From: an uncultured Prochlorococcus sp.
Lineage (GTDB): Bacteria > Cyanobacteriota > Cyanobacteriia > PCC-6307 > Cyanobiaceae
DNA length: 64,000 bases
Direction of reading: 5' to 3'
Assembly: GCA_902565305.1 (NCBI GenBank)
Contig: CACFEJ010000006.1
Location: 1-64,000, forward strand
The notes under the pieces were generated by a model. That model saw only the letters and a program-made list of their open reading frames with translations. It made no database searches and had not been told where the DNA came from. Positions within the stretch are counted from its first letter, which is position 1, and the number at the start of each line of letters is the position of its first letter. A program made the translations under genes and the position numbers. This document shows positions 22,307 to 34,742 of the stretch, in pieces.

Positions 22307-23890
22307 ATGAATGGAGATTTAAACTCTTGGGATAAATTTTGTAATTATCTTTGGTTTGATAAAAAATTAAATATTTGGTTAGACATAAGTAAAATTAATT
22401 TCTCAAATGAAGAAATAAAAAATTTAGAAGAGAAATTTAAAGATGTTTTTTTATCAATAAAAGAACTAGAAAATGGTGCAATCTCAAATGTTGATGAAAA
22501 TAGACAAGTTGGACATTATTGGCTCAGAAATCCATCAATTTCTCCATCTTCAAAAATAGGAGAGGAGATTAGTGCAGATATTAATCAAATCTCTGAATTT
22601 GGAAAACAAATTTTAAATGGGAATATTAAGAATAAGAATAATCAGAATTATACTGATGTTTTATGGATAGGAATTGGTGGAAGTGGATTAGGCCCATTAC
22701 TTATTACTGAGTCACTGCAGAAATGTTCTAAAGGATTAAATTTTTCTTATATAGATAATGTTGATCCTTTTTTAATTAGTGAAAAGTTAGAAGAATTATC
22801 TGAAAAATTATCAACGACATTATTTGTAGTAGTAAGCAAATCAGGTGGTACGCCTGAACCTAGAATTGCTATGGAAATTATTAAAAGTCACTGCGAAAAC
22901 AATTCTTTTGAATGGAATTCTAATGCTATAGCTATAACTATGAAAGATAGTAAGCTATTTAAAAAAGCCACTTCTGAAAATTGGTTAAAAATATTTAATT
23001 TGCAAGATTGGGTTGGAGGAAGAACTAGTATTACAAGCTCTGTGGGTTTACTTCCATTAGCTCTTATTGATGAAAATATATCTGAATTTATTAGAGGTGC
23101 ATCATTAATGGATGAAGCCACACGTATAAGTGATTTTAAAAATAATCCAGCAGCACTATTATCATCCGCATGGTATTTAACTGGGGATGGTATTGGAAAG
23201 AGAGATATGGTCGTATTACCTTATAGAGATAGGTTACAGGTATTTAGTAAATATCTCCAGCAATTAGTAATGGAATCATTAGGAAAGAAATTTAATAGGA
23301 ATGGTGAAGTAGTTAATCAAGGTATTTCAGTTTTTGGTAATAAAGGATCTACAGATCAACATGCTTATGTTCAGCAATTGAGAGATGGTATTGATAATTT
23401 CTTCTGTATTTTTATTGAATTATTAGATTCTCCATCTACTAATATTTTTGATGAAAAAGAGAATCCTAAAGAATATCTTTCTGGTTTTTTACAAGGAACC
23501 AGATCAGCACTCTCTAGTGAAAACAGACAAAGTATCACTATCACGTTAGAAAAGTTAAATTGTTTTTCACTAGGTGCCTTAATCGCTTTATTTGAGAGGG
23601 CTGTTTCCTTCTACGCTGAATTAGTAAATATAAATGCATATGATCAACCTGGAGTTGAAGCTGGAAAGAAAGCAGCCGCAAATATTATTGAGTATCAACA
23701 AAAAGTAAGTAATTTATTAGACGAAGGTGGCGAATATTCTATAAATGACATAACATCATTACTTGATAATTCAGTAAGTGAACCTATATTTTTCATACTC
23801 CGTGAAATGTGTTTCGGTAATGATAATTATTTAGTTAAGGGCGATTGGTCAAATCCAAATTCATTATTTATTCAAAAAACAAATACTTAA
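22307..23890 (+). CDS. pgi: Glucose-6-phosphate isomerase
   Basis: [25 protein letters not shown]. Confidence 0.96.
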   Translation: MNGDLNSWDKFCNYLWFDKKLNIWLDISKINFSNEEIKNLEEKFKDVFLSIKELENGAISNVDENRQVGHYWLRNPSISPSSKIGEEISADINQISEFGKQILNGNIKNKNNQNYTDVLWIGIGGSGLGPLLITESLQKCSKGLNFSYIDNVDPFLISEKLEELSEKLSTTLFVVVSKSGGTPEPRIAMEIIKSHCENNSFEWNSNAIAITMKDSKLFKKATSENWLKIFNLQDWVGGRTSITSSVGLLPLALIDENISEFIRGASLMDEATRISDFKNNPAALLSSAWYLTGDGIGKRDMVVLPYRDRLQVFSKYLQQLVMESLGKKFNRNGEVVNQGISVFGNKGSTDQHAYVQQLRDGIDNFFCIFIELLDSPSTNIFDEKENPKEYLSGFLQGTRSALSSENRQSITITLEKLNCFSLGALIALFERAVSFYAELVNINAYDQPGVEAGKKAAANIIEYQQKVSNLLDEGGEYSINDITSLLDNSVSEPIFFILREMCFGNDNYLVKGDWSNPNSLFIQKTNT

Positions 23891-26457
23891 ACAACAATAT
23901 TCATAATTTTTCCTTTAACAATAATTATTTTTCTTATTTCCTTATCTTGAGTCCATTTTAATATGTTAAGTCTTTTAAGAGTAAATTCTTTAATTTGATC
24001 TTCACTCATATCATTATTAATATTTACTTTGTCTCTAACTTTTCCATTCACTTGTATTACTAGTTCATATGAATCTTCCTTTAGTGCCTCGGCATTAAAT
24101 GAAGGCCAGGATTCTAAATGTACAGATTTTTTAAATCCTATAACATGCCATATTTCTTCTGCAATATGAGGTGCAAATGGAGCCAACAAAATACAAAATG
24201 TTTTTAAAGCATCAATTTTTAAATTATTGTTTACTTCATTGATGGAATTTGATAATGAATTATAAAATTTCATTAGTTCTGAAATCGCAGTATTAAATTG
24301 GTTATTTAATATGTCATTTGAAATTTCTTTTATAGCGATATTCATTGACTTTATTAAACTTTTTTCTTTATCTGAATAGGAATTAGATTTACTATTTATA
24401 TCTTTTGCACAATTTATATAAAGCTTCCAAATCCTGCTTAAAAATCTAAATTGCCCTTCAACATCTGTATCTCCCCATTCCAAATCTTTTTCTGGTGGTG
24501 CTTTAAATAATATAAACATTCTTGCTGTATCTGCTCCATATTTTTTAATTACTGATTCAGGGTCTATTCCATTATATTTTGACTTAGACATCTTCTCGAA
24601 AAGAACTTCGAGTTTAGATTTGTCAATTGGATCTGTAGGATTTGATAAGTCAGTAATATCGGAAGGAGAAACATATTTACCAGTTTTATTGTTTTTATAG
24701 GCTGCGGCCTGAACCATTCCTTGCGTTAATAGTTTTTTGAAAGGTTCATCAATATCAAATAATTCATTATCTCGCAAAGCTTTAGTGAAAAATCTTGCAT
24801 ATAACAAATGCAATATTGCATGCTCTACTCCTCCAACATATTGATCTACAGGCAACCACTTATTAATTTCATTCTTTTCAAATGGCTTAGTTGAACATTT
24901 TGAAGATGGGTATCTTAAAAAATACCAAGATGAACACATGAAAGTGTCCATAGTATCAGTTTCTTTTCTTGCCGCTATTCCACATTTTGGACATTTTGTA
25001 TTTATCCAATTATTATTATCACCTAAAGAATTAATCTTGTTTGAGGAGATTTCTATATCTTTTGGTAATGAAACAGGCAAATCCGATTGCTTTAAAGGAA
25101 CAGCTCCACATTTTTTGCAATTAACGATGGGTATCGGACATCCCCAATATCTTTGTCTAGATATTAACCAATCTCTTAAACGATATTGAATCTTATTTTC
25201 GGCCCATCCATTATTTACTCCCTCCTCTGAAATTTTTAATTTAGCAATAGTATTTGCTATACCATTATATTTATTTGAATTAATTAGATATCCATTTTCT
25301 ACATAAGCATTATCAAGCTCCTTACTTTGTTCACTTTTATCCTTTATTATTACCTGTTTAATATCTATATTATTTTTCTTAGCAAACTCAAAATCCCTTA
25401 AATCATGAGCGGGTACACCCATAACAGCGCCTGTACCGTATTCATCAAGAACATAACTAGCCACCCAAATCGGTATAGGTTCAGAATTTACTGGATTTAT
25501 TGCTACTAAGCTGGTTTTTATTCCAATTTTTTCAAGTTCATTGTTTTTATTTTTTTTCAAATATTGTTTAAGTTTTTCTATATCTTGTAAGGTTTCTTGA
25601 TTAGAAATATTTTTAATTAATGAATGATTAACAGAAATTGCTAAATAAGTAACTCCAAATAAAGTATCAGGTCTTGTTGTGAATACAGTTATTTTCTCTT
25701 TTGGATTAGTAATAATATTGAAATTAATATTTGTACCAATAGATTTTCCTATCCAATTATCTTGCATTATTTTTACTCTTTCTGGCCAGTTATCTAATTT
25801 TTCTAAATCCTTCAATAATTCATCCGCATAATTAGTAATCTTTAAAAACCATTGCTTTAATGATTTTTTTTCAACTAATGCCCCAGATCTCCAAGATTTA
25901 CCCTCTGAGTCAACTTGTTCATTTGCTAAGACAGTATTATCTATAGGATCCCAATTAACTTCTGATTCCTTTTGATATACAAGACCTGCTTTGTATAATT
26001 CTAAAAATAGATATTGTGTCCAAACATAGTAATTTTGATCACAAGTTGCAAATTCTCTATCCCAATCAACTGATAGTCCCAAAAGTTTTAACTGCGACTT
26101 CATATGAGAAATATTTTTTTTTGTCCAGACACTTGGACTAATTCCTCTTTCAATCGCTGCATTCTCCGCAGGCAAACCAAAAGCGTCCCAACCCATTGGA
26201 TGTAAAACAGATTTGCCCTTGAACCTTTGGAACCGAGCTATTAAGTCTGTAATAACATAATTCCTAACATGTCCCATATGAAGATTACCTGAAGGGTAGG
26301 GAAACATTGATAATGCATAAAATTTATCGCCATTCTCAATTAATTCATCGGTTTTGTATAAATTGTTTTCAGTCCATATTGACTGCCATTTTTTTTCTAT
26401 TTCAGATGGATTATATAAATTGGTATCAGTCTCATATTGTTGATCGGGAGAATTCAC
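23887..26457 (-). CDS. leuS: Leucyl-tRNA synthetase
   Basis: [32 protein letters not shown]. Confidence 0.98.
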   Translation of the reverse strand: MNSPDQQYETDTNLYNPSEIEKKWQSIWTENNLYKTDELIENGDKFYALSMFPYPSGNLHMGHVRNYVITDLIARFQRFKGKSVLHPMGWDAFGLPAENAAIERGISPSVWTKKNISHMKSQLKLLGLSVDWDREFATCDQNYYVWTQYLFLELYKAGLVYQKESEVNWDPIDNTVLANEQVDSEGKSWRSGALVEKKSLKQWFLKITNYADELLKDLEKLDNWPERVKIMQDNWIGKSIGTNINFNIITNPKEKITVFTTRPDTLFGVTYLAISVNHSLIKNISNQETLQDIEKLKQYLKKNKNNELEKIGIKTSLVAINPVNSEPIPIWVASYVLDEYGTGAVMGVPAHDLRDFEFAKKNNIDIKQVIIKDKSEQSKELDNAYVENGYLINSNKYNGIANTIAKLKISEEGVNNGWAENKIQYRLRDWLISRQRYWGCPIPIVNCKKCGAVPLKQSDLPVSLPKDIEISSNKINSLGDNNNWINTKCPKCGIAARKETDTMDTFMCSSWYFLRYPSSKCSTKPFEKNEINKWLPVDQYVGGVEHAILHLLYARFFTKALRDNELFDIDEPFKKLLTQGMVQAAAYKNNKTGKYVSPSDITDLSNPTDPIDKSKLEVLFEKMSKSKYNGIDPESVIKKYGADTARMFILFKAPPEKDLEWGDTDVEGQFRFLSRIWKLYINCAKDINSKSNSYSDKEKSLIKSMNIAIKEISNDILNNQFNTAISELMKFYNSLSNSINEVNNNLKIDALKTFCILLAPFAPHIAEEIWHVIGFKKSVHLESWPSFNAEALKEDSYELVIQVNGKVRDKVNINNDMSEDQIKEFTLKRLNILKWTQDKEIRKIIIVKGKIMNIVV

Positions 26458-26564
26458 TTAATTTTCATTTGTTAAATTATTATTTTAATATCCATTGTAT
26501 AAAATAGAAATAGATTGTTAAAAGGAATAATTTATAATTAAAATTTAAAATATATTATCCACAA

Positions 26565-27425
26565 ATGAAAAATATAACTTTTGAAAAATATCAAGGTAAC
26601 GGAAATGATTTCCTGGTAATTGATTCTAGAGGAAATGATTTATATAAAAATTACAAGGCAAATAAAATATTTGATATAAAACAAATTTGCAACAGGCAAT
26701 TTGGTATTGGAGCAGATGGTGTGATTTTTATAGAAGAACCTAATGAAGATAATTATGCAAAAATGATAATTTTTAATTCCGATGGTTCTGAAGCACAAAT
26801 GTGTGGAAACGGAATTAGGTGTTTAGTTGAGTATCTCCACGTAAATGATTCAATGATAAATAAAAATATAGAATATAAAATTGAGACTAAAGCAGGTTTA
26901 AAAATTGCAAAATATATAAATGATGAAATTACAGTAAAAATGGGAGTTCCAATTTTAGAATGTCAAAATATTCCAACAACAATTGAAAAAAAAATAAATT
27001 CAATTCCTTCACACCAATTTATTGAGAAAGATTTTAATAATATGGGTTATGCCGTAGGAATGGGAAATCCTCATTTAATATTCTTTGTAAAAGAAATAGA
27101 GTCAATTGTTCTTTCCAGACTTGGTCCTATTTTTGAAAAAAATGAATTATTTCCTGAAAAAACTAATGTACATTTTTGTCAAATTTTAAATAGAAATAAT
27201 ATCAAAGTAAAAGTATGGGAAAGGGGTGCAGGACCAACCCTAGCTTGTGGAACAGGTGCCTGTGCTATCCATGTAGCTGCTTATAAATTAGGCCTTTGTA
27301 ATTCACAAACCATAGTAACTCTACCAGGAGGTAATCTTAAAATTGATTGGTCAAAAGACGATTGTGAAGTCATGATGACCGGTAATGCTAAAAAGGTTTT
27401 CTCAGGATCAATGTTAGTAAATTAA
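26565..27425 (+). CDS. dapF: Diaminopimelate epimerase
   Basis: QGNGNDFLVID, MCGNGIRC, ACGTGACA. Confidence 0.97.
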   Translation: MKNITFEKYQGNGNDFLVIDSRGNDLYKNYKANKIFDIKQICNRQFGIGADGVIFIEEPNEDNYAKMIIFNSDGSEAQMCGNGIRCLVEYLHVNDSMINKNIEYKIETKAGLKIAKYINDEITVKMGVPILECQNIPTTIEKKINSIPSHQFIEKDFNNMGYAVGMGNPHLIFFVKEIESIVLSRLGPIFEKNELFPEKTNVHFCQILNRNNIKVKVWERGAGPTLACGTGACAIHVAAYKLGLCNSQTIVTLPGGNLKIDWSKDDCEVMMTGNAKKVFSGSMLVN

Positions 27426-28597
27426 TGGAAAATAATTTTATTTATTTAGATAATGCATCCACAACTCCATTATCTGAGAATGTTTTAAATATAATTAATT
27501 CAACTTACAGGAATTATTGGCATAACCCTTCATCTACTTATGAGCTAGGGATAAAATGCTCTACATATCTTGAAAAAATTAGATCTAAAATTGCTTATAT
27601 ATTTGAAGCAGATCCAGAGGATATAATTTTTACATCTGGTTCTTCGGAATCGACAAATATTGTATTTAATAATATTTATGAGAACTTTAAAAATGGTAGA
27701 GTTGTTATTTCAAATATTGAACATCAAGCAACAACTATTTGTGCTAATAAACTAAGAAAACAAAATTGGGATATTTGCGAATGGACCGTAAATAATGATG
27801 GAATTTTAAATATTTCTAATATCGAAAAAATTTTAAACAATGATACTAAGCTTGTATCAATTATTTGGGGACAAAGCGAAATTGGGACAATACAACCTGT
27901 CCAATTTATTGGTTCCAAATGTGAAGAATTAAATATAATGTTTCATTTAGATGGAACTCAAATATTAAGTAATGGAATATTCAGTTGGAAAGATCTTAAA
28001 TGTGATTTTTTAAGTTTATCTGCTCATAAATTTGGAGGTCCAAAAGGGATCGGTATTCTTTTAACAAAAAAGAGTTCTAGACATATTTTAAAAAATCAAG
28101 ACATATCACTAACTCAGGAATTTTCAATTAGACAAGGTACACAAGCTTTGCCATTAATCGCTGGAATGTATGAATCATTAAAGAATATTAAAGGAAAAAT
28201 AAAATTATATGATTACATAACTGAATTTCCTTCTAATAATATTAATAAACTTAAAAATTATTTTTTTCAAAAAATTAAGGATAATAATCATATAAAGATT
28301 ACGGGTAGTATTAACCAAAGACTTCCCAATCATATTTCGTTTCTACTATTAAATAAACTATTTGAACCTATAAGGGCCTATAAGATTGTTAATTTCATGT
28401 CAGAAAATAAAATAGCCATAAGTAGTGGAAGTGCTTGTTCAAGCTCATCTGGGAAACCTAGCTCAACACTTAAAAATATTGGTTTAAAAGATGATGAACT
28501 ATATTCAAATATTCGTGTTACTTTAGGTTCAATAAACAATAAGTCAGAAATAGATATATTTTTAGAACTTATTCAAATATGTATTGACAAATTTTAA
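27425..28597 (+). CDS. Cysteine desulfurase family (NifS/IscS-like aminotransferase)
   Basis: YLDNASTTPL, FTSGSSESTNIV, SAHKFGGPKGIG, SGSACSSSSGKPS; TAATG coupling with dapF. Confidence 0.9.
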   Translation: MENNFIYLDNASTTPLSENVLNIINSTYRNYWHNPSSTYELGIKCSTYLEKIRSKIAYIFEADPEDIIFTSGSSESTNIVFNNIYENFKNGRVVISNIEHQATTICANKLRKQNWDICEWTVNNDGILNISNIEKILNNDTKLVSIIWGQSEIGTIQPVQFIGSKCEELNIMFHLDGTQILSNGIFSWKDLKCDFLSLSAHKFGGPKGIGILLTKKSSRHILKNQDISLTQEFSIRQGTQALPLIAGMYESLKNIKGKIKLYDYITEFPSNNINKLKNYFFQKIKDNNHIKITGSINQRLPNHISFLLLNKLFEPIRAYKIVNFMSENKIAISSGSACSSSSGKPSSTLKNIGLKDDELYSNIRVTLGSINNKSEIDIFLELIQICIDKF

Positions 28598-29223
28598 TGG
28601 AAACTAATTACAGACTACCTAAAGATTTAAATGAATCTCTTAAGAATATGGAAGATGCAATTATTCCAAGTTTATTAGATACAAATAAAAGATTTACTAT
28701 AGAATTTAATTTTGAAGGATTGAAGTTTAACAGAATTGGAATAACTATCTACAAGATATTGTCTAAAAATAATAATGTATTCATAACATTTGCTGATCAA
28801 GGTGCTGTGGCTTTGGCTCAAAGAGACTATCCAGATATCAAAGATAAAATCTTTACTTTTAAATCATTTAATGAATCTAATAATATAAATAATATTGATA
28901 GTGCAATGATATCGATACTACCTCAGCCATATGATTTCGATTTTTTTGAACCAATGTCTGATAATTATCAAGGTACGCATTATTCATTAAATCCAAAATT
29001 TGAAGATGCTAATATTGGTATAGGAAGTGTTATTAGAGAGCGTCGTAAAAACTTTGTCAAAACATGGAAAAATATTTATTTTCTTCAGCCTTTAAATAAA
29101 GCTGCTCTTATGCACATTTATCCAAATAACTGGTTGCTTTTCAAAGAAGAAAATAAAAGATATTTTTTTAAAAAAGAATTTGAAATTAAACCCGACAATG
29201 AATCTATTTTTGTAAATTTATAG
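28597..29223 (+). CDS. DUF1995 family protein
   Basis: RLPKDLNESLKNMEDAI..., conserved cyanobacterial/chloroplast family pattern. Confidence 0.75.
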   Translation: METNYRLPKDLNESLKNMEDAIIPSLLDTNKRFTIEFNFEGLKFNRIGITIYKILSKNNNVFITFADQGAVALAQRDYPDIKDKIFTFKSFNESNNINNIDSAMISILPQPYDFDFFEPMSDNYQGTHYSLNPKFEDANIGIGSVIRERRKNFVKTWKNIYFLQPLNKAALMHIYPNNWLLFKEENKRYFFKKEFEIKPDNESIFVNL

Positions 29224-29230
29224 ATTAAAT

Positions 29231-30448
29231 GTGATAAAAAAAATTTATTCATTTTTCTTAATTGTTCTTGTATTAGTAACATCTCCTTTCTTAATAAGAT
29301 ATTTACTAGCAAATCAGAAAATAACTATTTTAAATAGTATTTATTTTAATTTCCCGGGAATAATTACTAAAAACAAAATATGTCCTACTTATGATGCTTT
29401 ATTGAATCAAACGCTTGATGATTCTTTTAGTGTATCAATTATTAATAATAAAGGGGAAATTATAAGTTCCTTCAATGAGGATGTTCCAAGGTTGCCAGCA
29501 TCTAATCAAAAATTATTCTCATCAGCTTATGTTTTAAGTAAATATAAATTAAATAATTATTTAAAAACTTCCTTATTTAAAAATAAAAACGATTATTTTT
29601 TACAAGGCCAAGGTGATCCAGATCTTAATTATGAAAATATAATCGAACTGATTTCAAATGTTAAAGAAAATAAAATTATTAACTTTAATATTGTAGAAAT
29701 TGATTCAAAATTATATTGGCCTAAAGGTTGGACAAATACTGATAAACTTTACGAATATGGATCTCCAATTACATCTCTTGCAATAGAAAGTAATCAGAAT
29801 AAATATGATGATATTTATGCTTTAAAAAATTTTATTAAAAATTATTTAAAAAATAAATTTCCAAATTCAAAAATATATATAGATTTTTTTGATTCAGAAA
29901 AAACTTTTTATTTAAAAAATATTAAAGAGATAAATAAAATATATTCTACTCCAATTTTTTCATTATTAACTCTAACAAATTCTGAAAGCCATAATTTTAC
30001 AGCTGAATCTCTCTTTAAAAATGCCTCAAATACATGGAACGATAATGACTATATAAAATTGAAAAGATGGCTTGAAAATAAAGGCCTCCCAGTAACTAAT
30101 GCATACTTTGCAGATGCTAGTGGATTGTCTCGAAATAATAAAGTTACAACAAAGTTAGTTGTATTGTTTTTAGATAAAATGAGATATTTTAATGATTTTA
30201 AAGCTTATCAATCGACACTTTCAATTACGGGAGTAAGAGGAACATTAGCTAAAAGATTTGTAAACAGTGAATTATCTGGAAAGTTTTTTGGCAAAACTGG
30301 TACTCTTTCAAATGTCTTTTCATTATCTGGCTTTTTATATAAAAATAAAAAACCAATAATTATAAGTATTATCCAAAATTCTAATAAAATTGATAAAGAA
30401 AAAGCTTTTAACTTATTAAGTGATCTTTATTACATGAAATCTTGTTAA
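29231..30448 (+). CDS. D-alanyl-D-alanine carboxypeptidase (PBP4-like, DacB family)
   Basis: PASNQKLFSSAY (SxxK), FFGKTGTL (KTG). Confidence 0.88.
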   Translation: MIKKIYSFFLIVLVLVTSPFLIRYLLANQKITILNSIYFNFPGIITKNKICPTYDALLNQTLDDSFSVSIINNKGEIISSFNEDVPRLPASNQKLFSSAYVLSKYKLNNYLKTSLFKNKNDYFLQGQGDPDLNYENIIELISNVKENKIINFNIVEIDSKLYWPKGWTNTDKLYEYGSPITSLAIESNQNKYDDIYALKNFIKNYLKNKFPNSKIYIDFFDSEKTFYLKNIKEINKIYSTPIFSLLTLTNSESHNFTAESLFKNASNTWNDNDYIKLKRWLENKGLPVTNAYFADASGLSRNNKVTTKLVVLFLDKMRYFNDFKAYQSTLSITGVRGTLAKRFVNSELSGKFFGKTGTLSNVFSLSGFLYKNKKPIIISIIQNSNKIDKEKAFNLLSDLYYMKSC

Positions 30449-30456
30449 TAATAATA

Positions 30457-30930
30457 TTATTTAAAATATTCTTTTAAATCCTTCTCAACAGAGTGAGGTA
30501 CCATGTGATTAATTTCACCACCAAATTTTGCAACTTCTTTTACTAAAGAACTACTAAGAAAACTATAATTTGTATTTGTCGATAAAAATATAGTTTCAAT
30601 ATCATTATTAAGGGATTTATTTGTATGAGCAATCTGAAGTTCATACTCAAAATCACTCATTGCTCTTAAACCTCTAAGAATAAGATTAGCTTTTAAATCA
30701 TTTGCACAATCTACAGTTAGTCCAGAATAAGAAATAACTTCAATATTAGGTAAATGAGAAAGAGAATTTTTTATTTGTATTATTCTTCTTTCAAGATTAA
30801 ATGTTGGTGTTTTAGAAGTATTTTCTAAAACAGCAACTACTAGATTGCCAAATATTTTTTCAGCCCTTTCTATTAAATCAAGATGCCCGTTTGTTAAAGG
30901 ATCAAATGTACCTGGATAAAGAATTTTCAT
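30457..30930 (-). CDS. coaD: Pantetheine-phosphate adenylyltransferase
   Basis: [36 protein letters not shown]. Confidence 0.97.
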   Translation of the reverse strand: MKILYPGTFDPLTNGHLDLIERAEKIFGNLVVAVLENTSKTPTFNLERRIIQIKNSLSHLPNIEVISYSGLTVDCANDLKANLILRGLRAMSDFEYELQIAHTNKSLNNDIETIFLSTNTNYSFLSSSLVKEVAKFGGEINHMVPHSVEKDLKEYFK

Positions 30931-30989
30931 GAAATTATTATGATCGAATAAGAAATTTAGTTAAAATAAGATTATTAGATAAATCAATT

Positions 30990-31478
30990 ATGACATTAAA
31001 TCTAGAAGCAAAAAAAATCTTATTAAGAAAAATTCCTCACGGATTATTTATTTGTGGCGTTAGAGACGAGGATAAAAATGAAGTCAATGGATTTACTGCA
31101 AGTTGGGTGACTCAAGGTTCCTTCAACCCACCATTAGTTGTAATGGCTGTTAGAGCAGAGGGTTCTAGTCATGAAATAATAAAGTTAACCAATAAGTTCT
31201 CATTAAATATACTCAAAAGTGATCAAAAGGATCTAGCAGCTATTTTCTTTAAACCTCAAAAAGCATTAGGAGGTAGATTTGAATCTGTTGAATTTAATTT
31301 AGGTGAGCTTGGATTGCCTATTTTAGTTGATAGTGTTGGTGGAGTTGAATGTAATGTTGTTGGAAGTGTTATGCATGGAGACCATACTGTTTTTGTAGGA
31401 GAGGTTCAATCTGCTTATTTAAATAATAATGTTGACTCACTAAATTTATCTTCCACTGGCTGGAATTATGGAGGGTAA
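30990..31478 (+). CDS. Flavin reductase family protein
   Basis: PHGLFICGVRDEDKNEVNGFTASWVTQGSFNPPLVVMAV. Confidence 0.88.
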   Translation: MTLNLEAKKILLRKIPHGLFICGVRDEDKNEVNGFTASWVTQGSFNPPLVVMAVRAEGSSHEIIKLTNKFSLNILKSDQKDLAAIFFKPQKALGGRFESVEFNLGELGLPILVDSVGGVECNVVGSVMHGDHTVFVGEVQSAYLNNNVDSLNLSSTGWNYGG

Positions 31479-31487
31479 TCACTATAA

Positions 31488-33446
31488 ATGAGTAATTCCT
31501 CTATCGAAAAAATAGATAACAAATATAATTTTAAAATTGAATATAAATTAATTAATAATAAGGAGTTATTAAAATCAAGATTATCCGAAATCCCAAAGTC
31601 ATCTGGTTGTTATCTTTTTAAAGATATTGATAATAACTTACTTTATATCGGTAAATCAAAAAAACTACGCAGTAGAGTAAGTAGTTATTTCAATAATTAT
31701 TCAGATTTAACTCCCCGATTAAGTTTGATGGTTCGTCAAATAACTGAAATAGAAATAATAGTCACAGATAGCGAATATGAAGCATTAAATTTAGAGTCAA
31801 ATTTAATTAAAACAAACAAACCATACTTTAATATTCTATTAAAGGATGATAAGAAATATCCATATCTTTGTATAACTTGGAGTGAAAAATATCCTCGAAT
31901 ATTTATTACTAGAAGAAGAAGAAATAGAAATAATTTAGATAGATATTATGGACCTTATGTTGATGTCGGATTATTAAGGAGAACATTATTTACGATAAAA
32001 AAAATCTTTCCACTTAGACAAAGACCAAGGCCAGTCTATAAAGATAGAACATGTTTGAATTATTCAATAGGAAGATGTCCAGGTGTTTGCCAAGAAGTTA
32101 TATCATCTGACGATTATAAAAAAATAATGAAACAAGTATCTATGATATTTCAGGGAAGAAATGATGACTTAGAAATATTTTTACAAAAAAAAATGCTGCA
32201 ATTTTCAAATGATTTAGATTATGAGAATGCAGCAAAAATAAGGGACCAAATTTCAGGTTTAAAATTATTAACTGAATCACAAAAAATATCAATACCAGAT
32301 TCTTCAATTAATAGAGATATCTTTGGAATAGTTTCAGAAAAAAATGTAGCTAGTATACAAATTTTCCAAATGAGATCTGGTAAGCTCATTGGAAGAATTG
32401 GCTATAGTCAAAATTTAAATAATGAAGATGAAAATCTTATTCTACAAAAAATATTAGAAGAGCATTATATGAATGTTGAAGCTGTAGAAATACCATCAGA
32501 AATTCTTATTCAATATAATCTTCCAAAACAATCAACCATTGAGGATTGGTTAACGGAGCTAAGAAAAAAGAAAGTAAAAATCTTAATCCCAAAAAGAAAT
32601 AAAAAACATGAAACTGTAGAAATGGTTTTAAAAAATGCAAAATTGGAATTAAATAGAATATTAAATGGGATACAAGATAATGAATCATCAATTGAGGATC
32701 TTGCCCAAATACTTGAATTAAGCGAACAACCAAAAAGAATTGAAGGTTATGATATAAGCCATATTCAAGGTAGTGACCCTGTAGCATCACAAGTCGTTTT
32801 TATTGATGGGATTCCTTCTAAACAGCATTATAGAAAATATAAAATTAAAGATCCAAACGTTTTTGTAGGACATAGTGATGATTTTGCTTCTATATATGAA
32901 GTAATACATAGAAGGTTTAAAAAATGGTCAAGATTTAAAAAAAGCGGAGGGGATTTTTCAATATTAAATGATAAGACGAATAGTAAATTAGACAATGAAC
33001 TTCTATCAGATTGGCCAGATTTAATAATGATTGATGGAGGAAAAGGACAGTTAAATGCTGCTATTAAAGCATTAAAAGAATTAAATCTTGAGGAAGAAGT
33101 AACTATATGTTCATTAGCAAAAAAAAATGAAGAAATATTTATTCCAGGCTTTACTAAGTCTCTTGATACTGATGAAAATCAAAAAGGAGTTCTTCTATTA
33201 AGAAGGGTAAGAGATGAGGCACATAGATTTGCATTATCTTTTCATAGAGATAAAAGATCTAAGAGAATGAATAGATCTCAATTGTCCCAAATCAGTGGAT
33301 TAGGACCATCAAGAATAAGAGAATTGCTTGAGCATTTTAAATCAGTAGACGCGATAAGAATAGCTAGTAAAGAGGATTTATCAAAAGTTAAAGGACTTGG
33401 AAAAAATTCAGTAAATGATATTTATGAATATTTTAACGAGTTATAA
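31488..33446 (+). CDS. uvrC: Excinuclease ABC subunit C
   Basis: GIY-YIG domain, YDISHIQGSDPVASQVVF, (HhH)2 C-terminus. Confidence 0.97.
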   Translation: MSNSSIEKIDNKYNFKIEYKLINNKELLKSRLSEIPKSSGCYLFKDIDNNLLYIGKSKKLRSRVSSYFNNYSDLTPRLSLMVRQITEIEIIVTDSEYEALNLESNLIKTNKPYFNILLKDDKKYPYLCITWSEKYPRIFITRRRRNRNNLDRYYGPYVDVGLLRRTLFTIKKIFPLRQRPRPVYKDRTCLNYSIGRCPGVCQEVISSDDYKKIMKQVSMIFQGRNDDLEIFLQKKMLQFSNDLDYENAAKIRDQISGLKLLTESQKISIPDSSINRDIFGIVSEKNVASIQIFQMRSGKLIGRIGYSQNLNNEDENLILQKILEEHYMNVEAVEIPSEILIQYNLPKQSTIEDWLTELRKKKVKILIPKRNKKHETVEMVLKNAKLELNRILNGIQDNESSIEDLAQILELSEQPKRIEGYDISHIQGSDPVASQVVFIDGIPSKQHYRKYKIKDPNVFVGHSDDFASIYEVIHRRFKKWSRFKKSGGDFSILNDKTNSKLDNELLSDWPDLIMIDGGKGQLNAAIKALKELNLEEEVTICSLAKKNEEIFIPGFTKSLDTDENQKGVLLLRRVRDEAHRFALSFHRDKRSKRMNRSQLSQISGLGPSRIRELLEHFKSVDAIRIASKEDLSKVKGLGKNSVNDIYEYFNEL

Positions 33447-33534
33447 ATATTAATTAATTTTTGAAATATAGATTTCTTGATATCGTTAAATATAACTATA
33501 TTAAAAATATATATTTTTAAATTAATCTAGTAAT

Positions 33535-34101
33535 TTGACAGCTGAAGCATATCTCTGGTTTAAATCACTTCACATTATTGGTGTAATCGTTTGGTTTGCG
33601 GGACTTTTTTATTTAGTAAGACTTTTTATATATCATGAAGAATCTAAAAATATGGATAATGAATTAAAAATTGCATTTAATAAACAATACACCTTGATGG
33701 AAAAAAGGCTGGCGAATATAATCACAACACCTGGGATGATATTAGCTTTAAGTATGGCTATATGCTTGGTTATTATGCAACCAAGTTGGTTAAGCGAGAA
33801 GTGGTTGCAAATTAAAATTTCTTTTGTTTTAGGATTAGTAATTTATCATTCATATTGTTACAAAATAATGTATTCATTACAAAATGGTACTTCAAACATT
33901 TCAGCAAAAAATCTTAGATTATTAAATGAATTGCCTACTTTATTATTATTTATAATTGTACTTTTAGTTATTTTTAAAAATAATTTTCCAACTAGTGTTG
34001 CTACATGGAGCGTAGTTGGACTAATTATTTTCATGTTGGCTTCAATACAATTATATGCAAAGATTAGAAAGAAAAATGAGAATTCATTAAGTAATGAATA
34101 G
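33535..34101 (+). CDS. hemJ: HemJ/UPF0093 protoporphyrinogen oxidase, TTG start
   Basis: AYLWFKSLHIIGVIVWFAGLFYLVRLFIYH. Confidence 0.88.
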   Translation: MTAEAYLWFKSLHIIGVIVWFAGLFYLVRLFIYHEESKNMDNELKIAFNKQYTLMEKRLANIITTPGMILALSMAICLVIMQPSWLSEKWLQIKISFVLGLVIYHSYCYKIMYSLQNGTSNISAKNLRLLNELPTLLLFIIVLLVIFKNNFPTSVATWSVVGLIIFMLASIQLYAKIRKKNENSLSNE

Positions 34102-34741
34102 GGAAGACTTAGTAAAATTAACTTCCAATATTAATAAAAATAGTTGTCCTAAAAATATTAATTTTCACTGTCATACAAAATTTAGTGATGGAAGTCTAGA
34201 ACCATATGAACTTTTAGAACAAGCTTATAAAAATAACTTGAAATTTTTATCAATAACCGATCATCATACAATTAAAGCTCATGAATATATAAATAAAAAA
34301 AATATACTCAAAAATTATCCTAAAGATTCTTTTACATTAATTTCGGGAATAGAAATTAATTCTTTGATTCGAGGATGTTTAGTACATGTAATTGGATTGG
34401 GAATTGATATAAAAAGTAAATACCTAAATCCCTACATCCTTGGAGAGTCTCCAATAGGTAATGATTTAAATATTAAATCAGTTATTAAAGCAATAAACTT
34501 AGCTGGTGGTTTGTCATTTCTTGCACATCCAGCGAGATATAGGATTCCCTTTTATAAATTAATTCCAGAGGCCAAAATACAAGGTATTGATGGAATAGAG
34601 GTTTGGTACGATTATGAACTTAATGAAGTATGGAATCCTAGTTTATTTGTATGTTCAGAGATAGATAAATTAGCAGATAAATATTCAATGCTAAAAACAT
34701 GCGGAACAGATAGTCATGGATTCTCGCTACTAGGTAGATAA
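34094..34741 (+). CDS. PHP-domain metal-dependent phosphoesterase
   Basis: NFHCHTKFSDGSLEP, LSITDHHTI, GTDSHGF. Confidence 0.9.
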   Translation: MNREDLVKLTSNINKNSCPKNINFHCHTKFSDGSLEPYELLEQAYKNNLKFLSITDHHTIKAHEYINKKNILKNYPKDSFTLISGIEINSLIRGCLVHVIGLGIDIKSKYLNPYILGESPIGNDLNIKSVIKAINLAGGLSFLAHPARYRIPFYKLIPEAKIQGIDGIEVWYDYELNEVWNPSLFVCSEIDKLADKYSMLKTCGTDSHGFSLLGR

Positions 34742-34742
34742 T

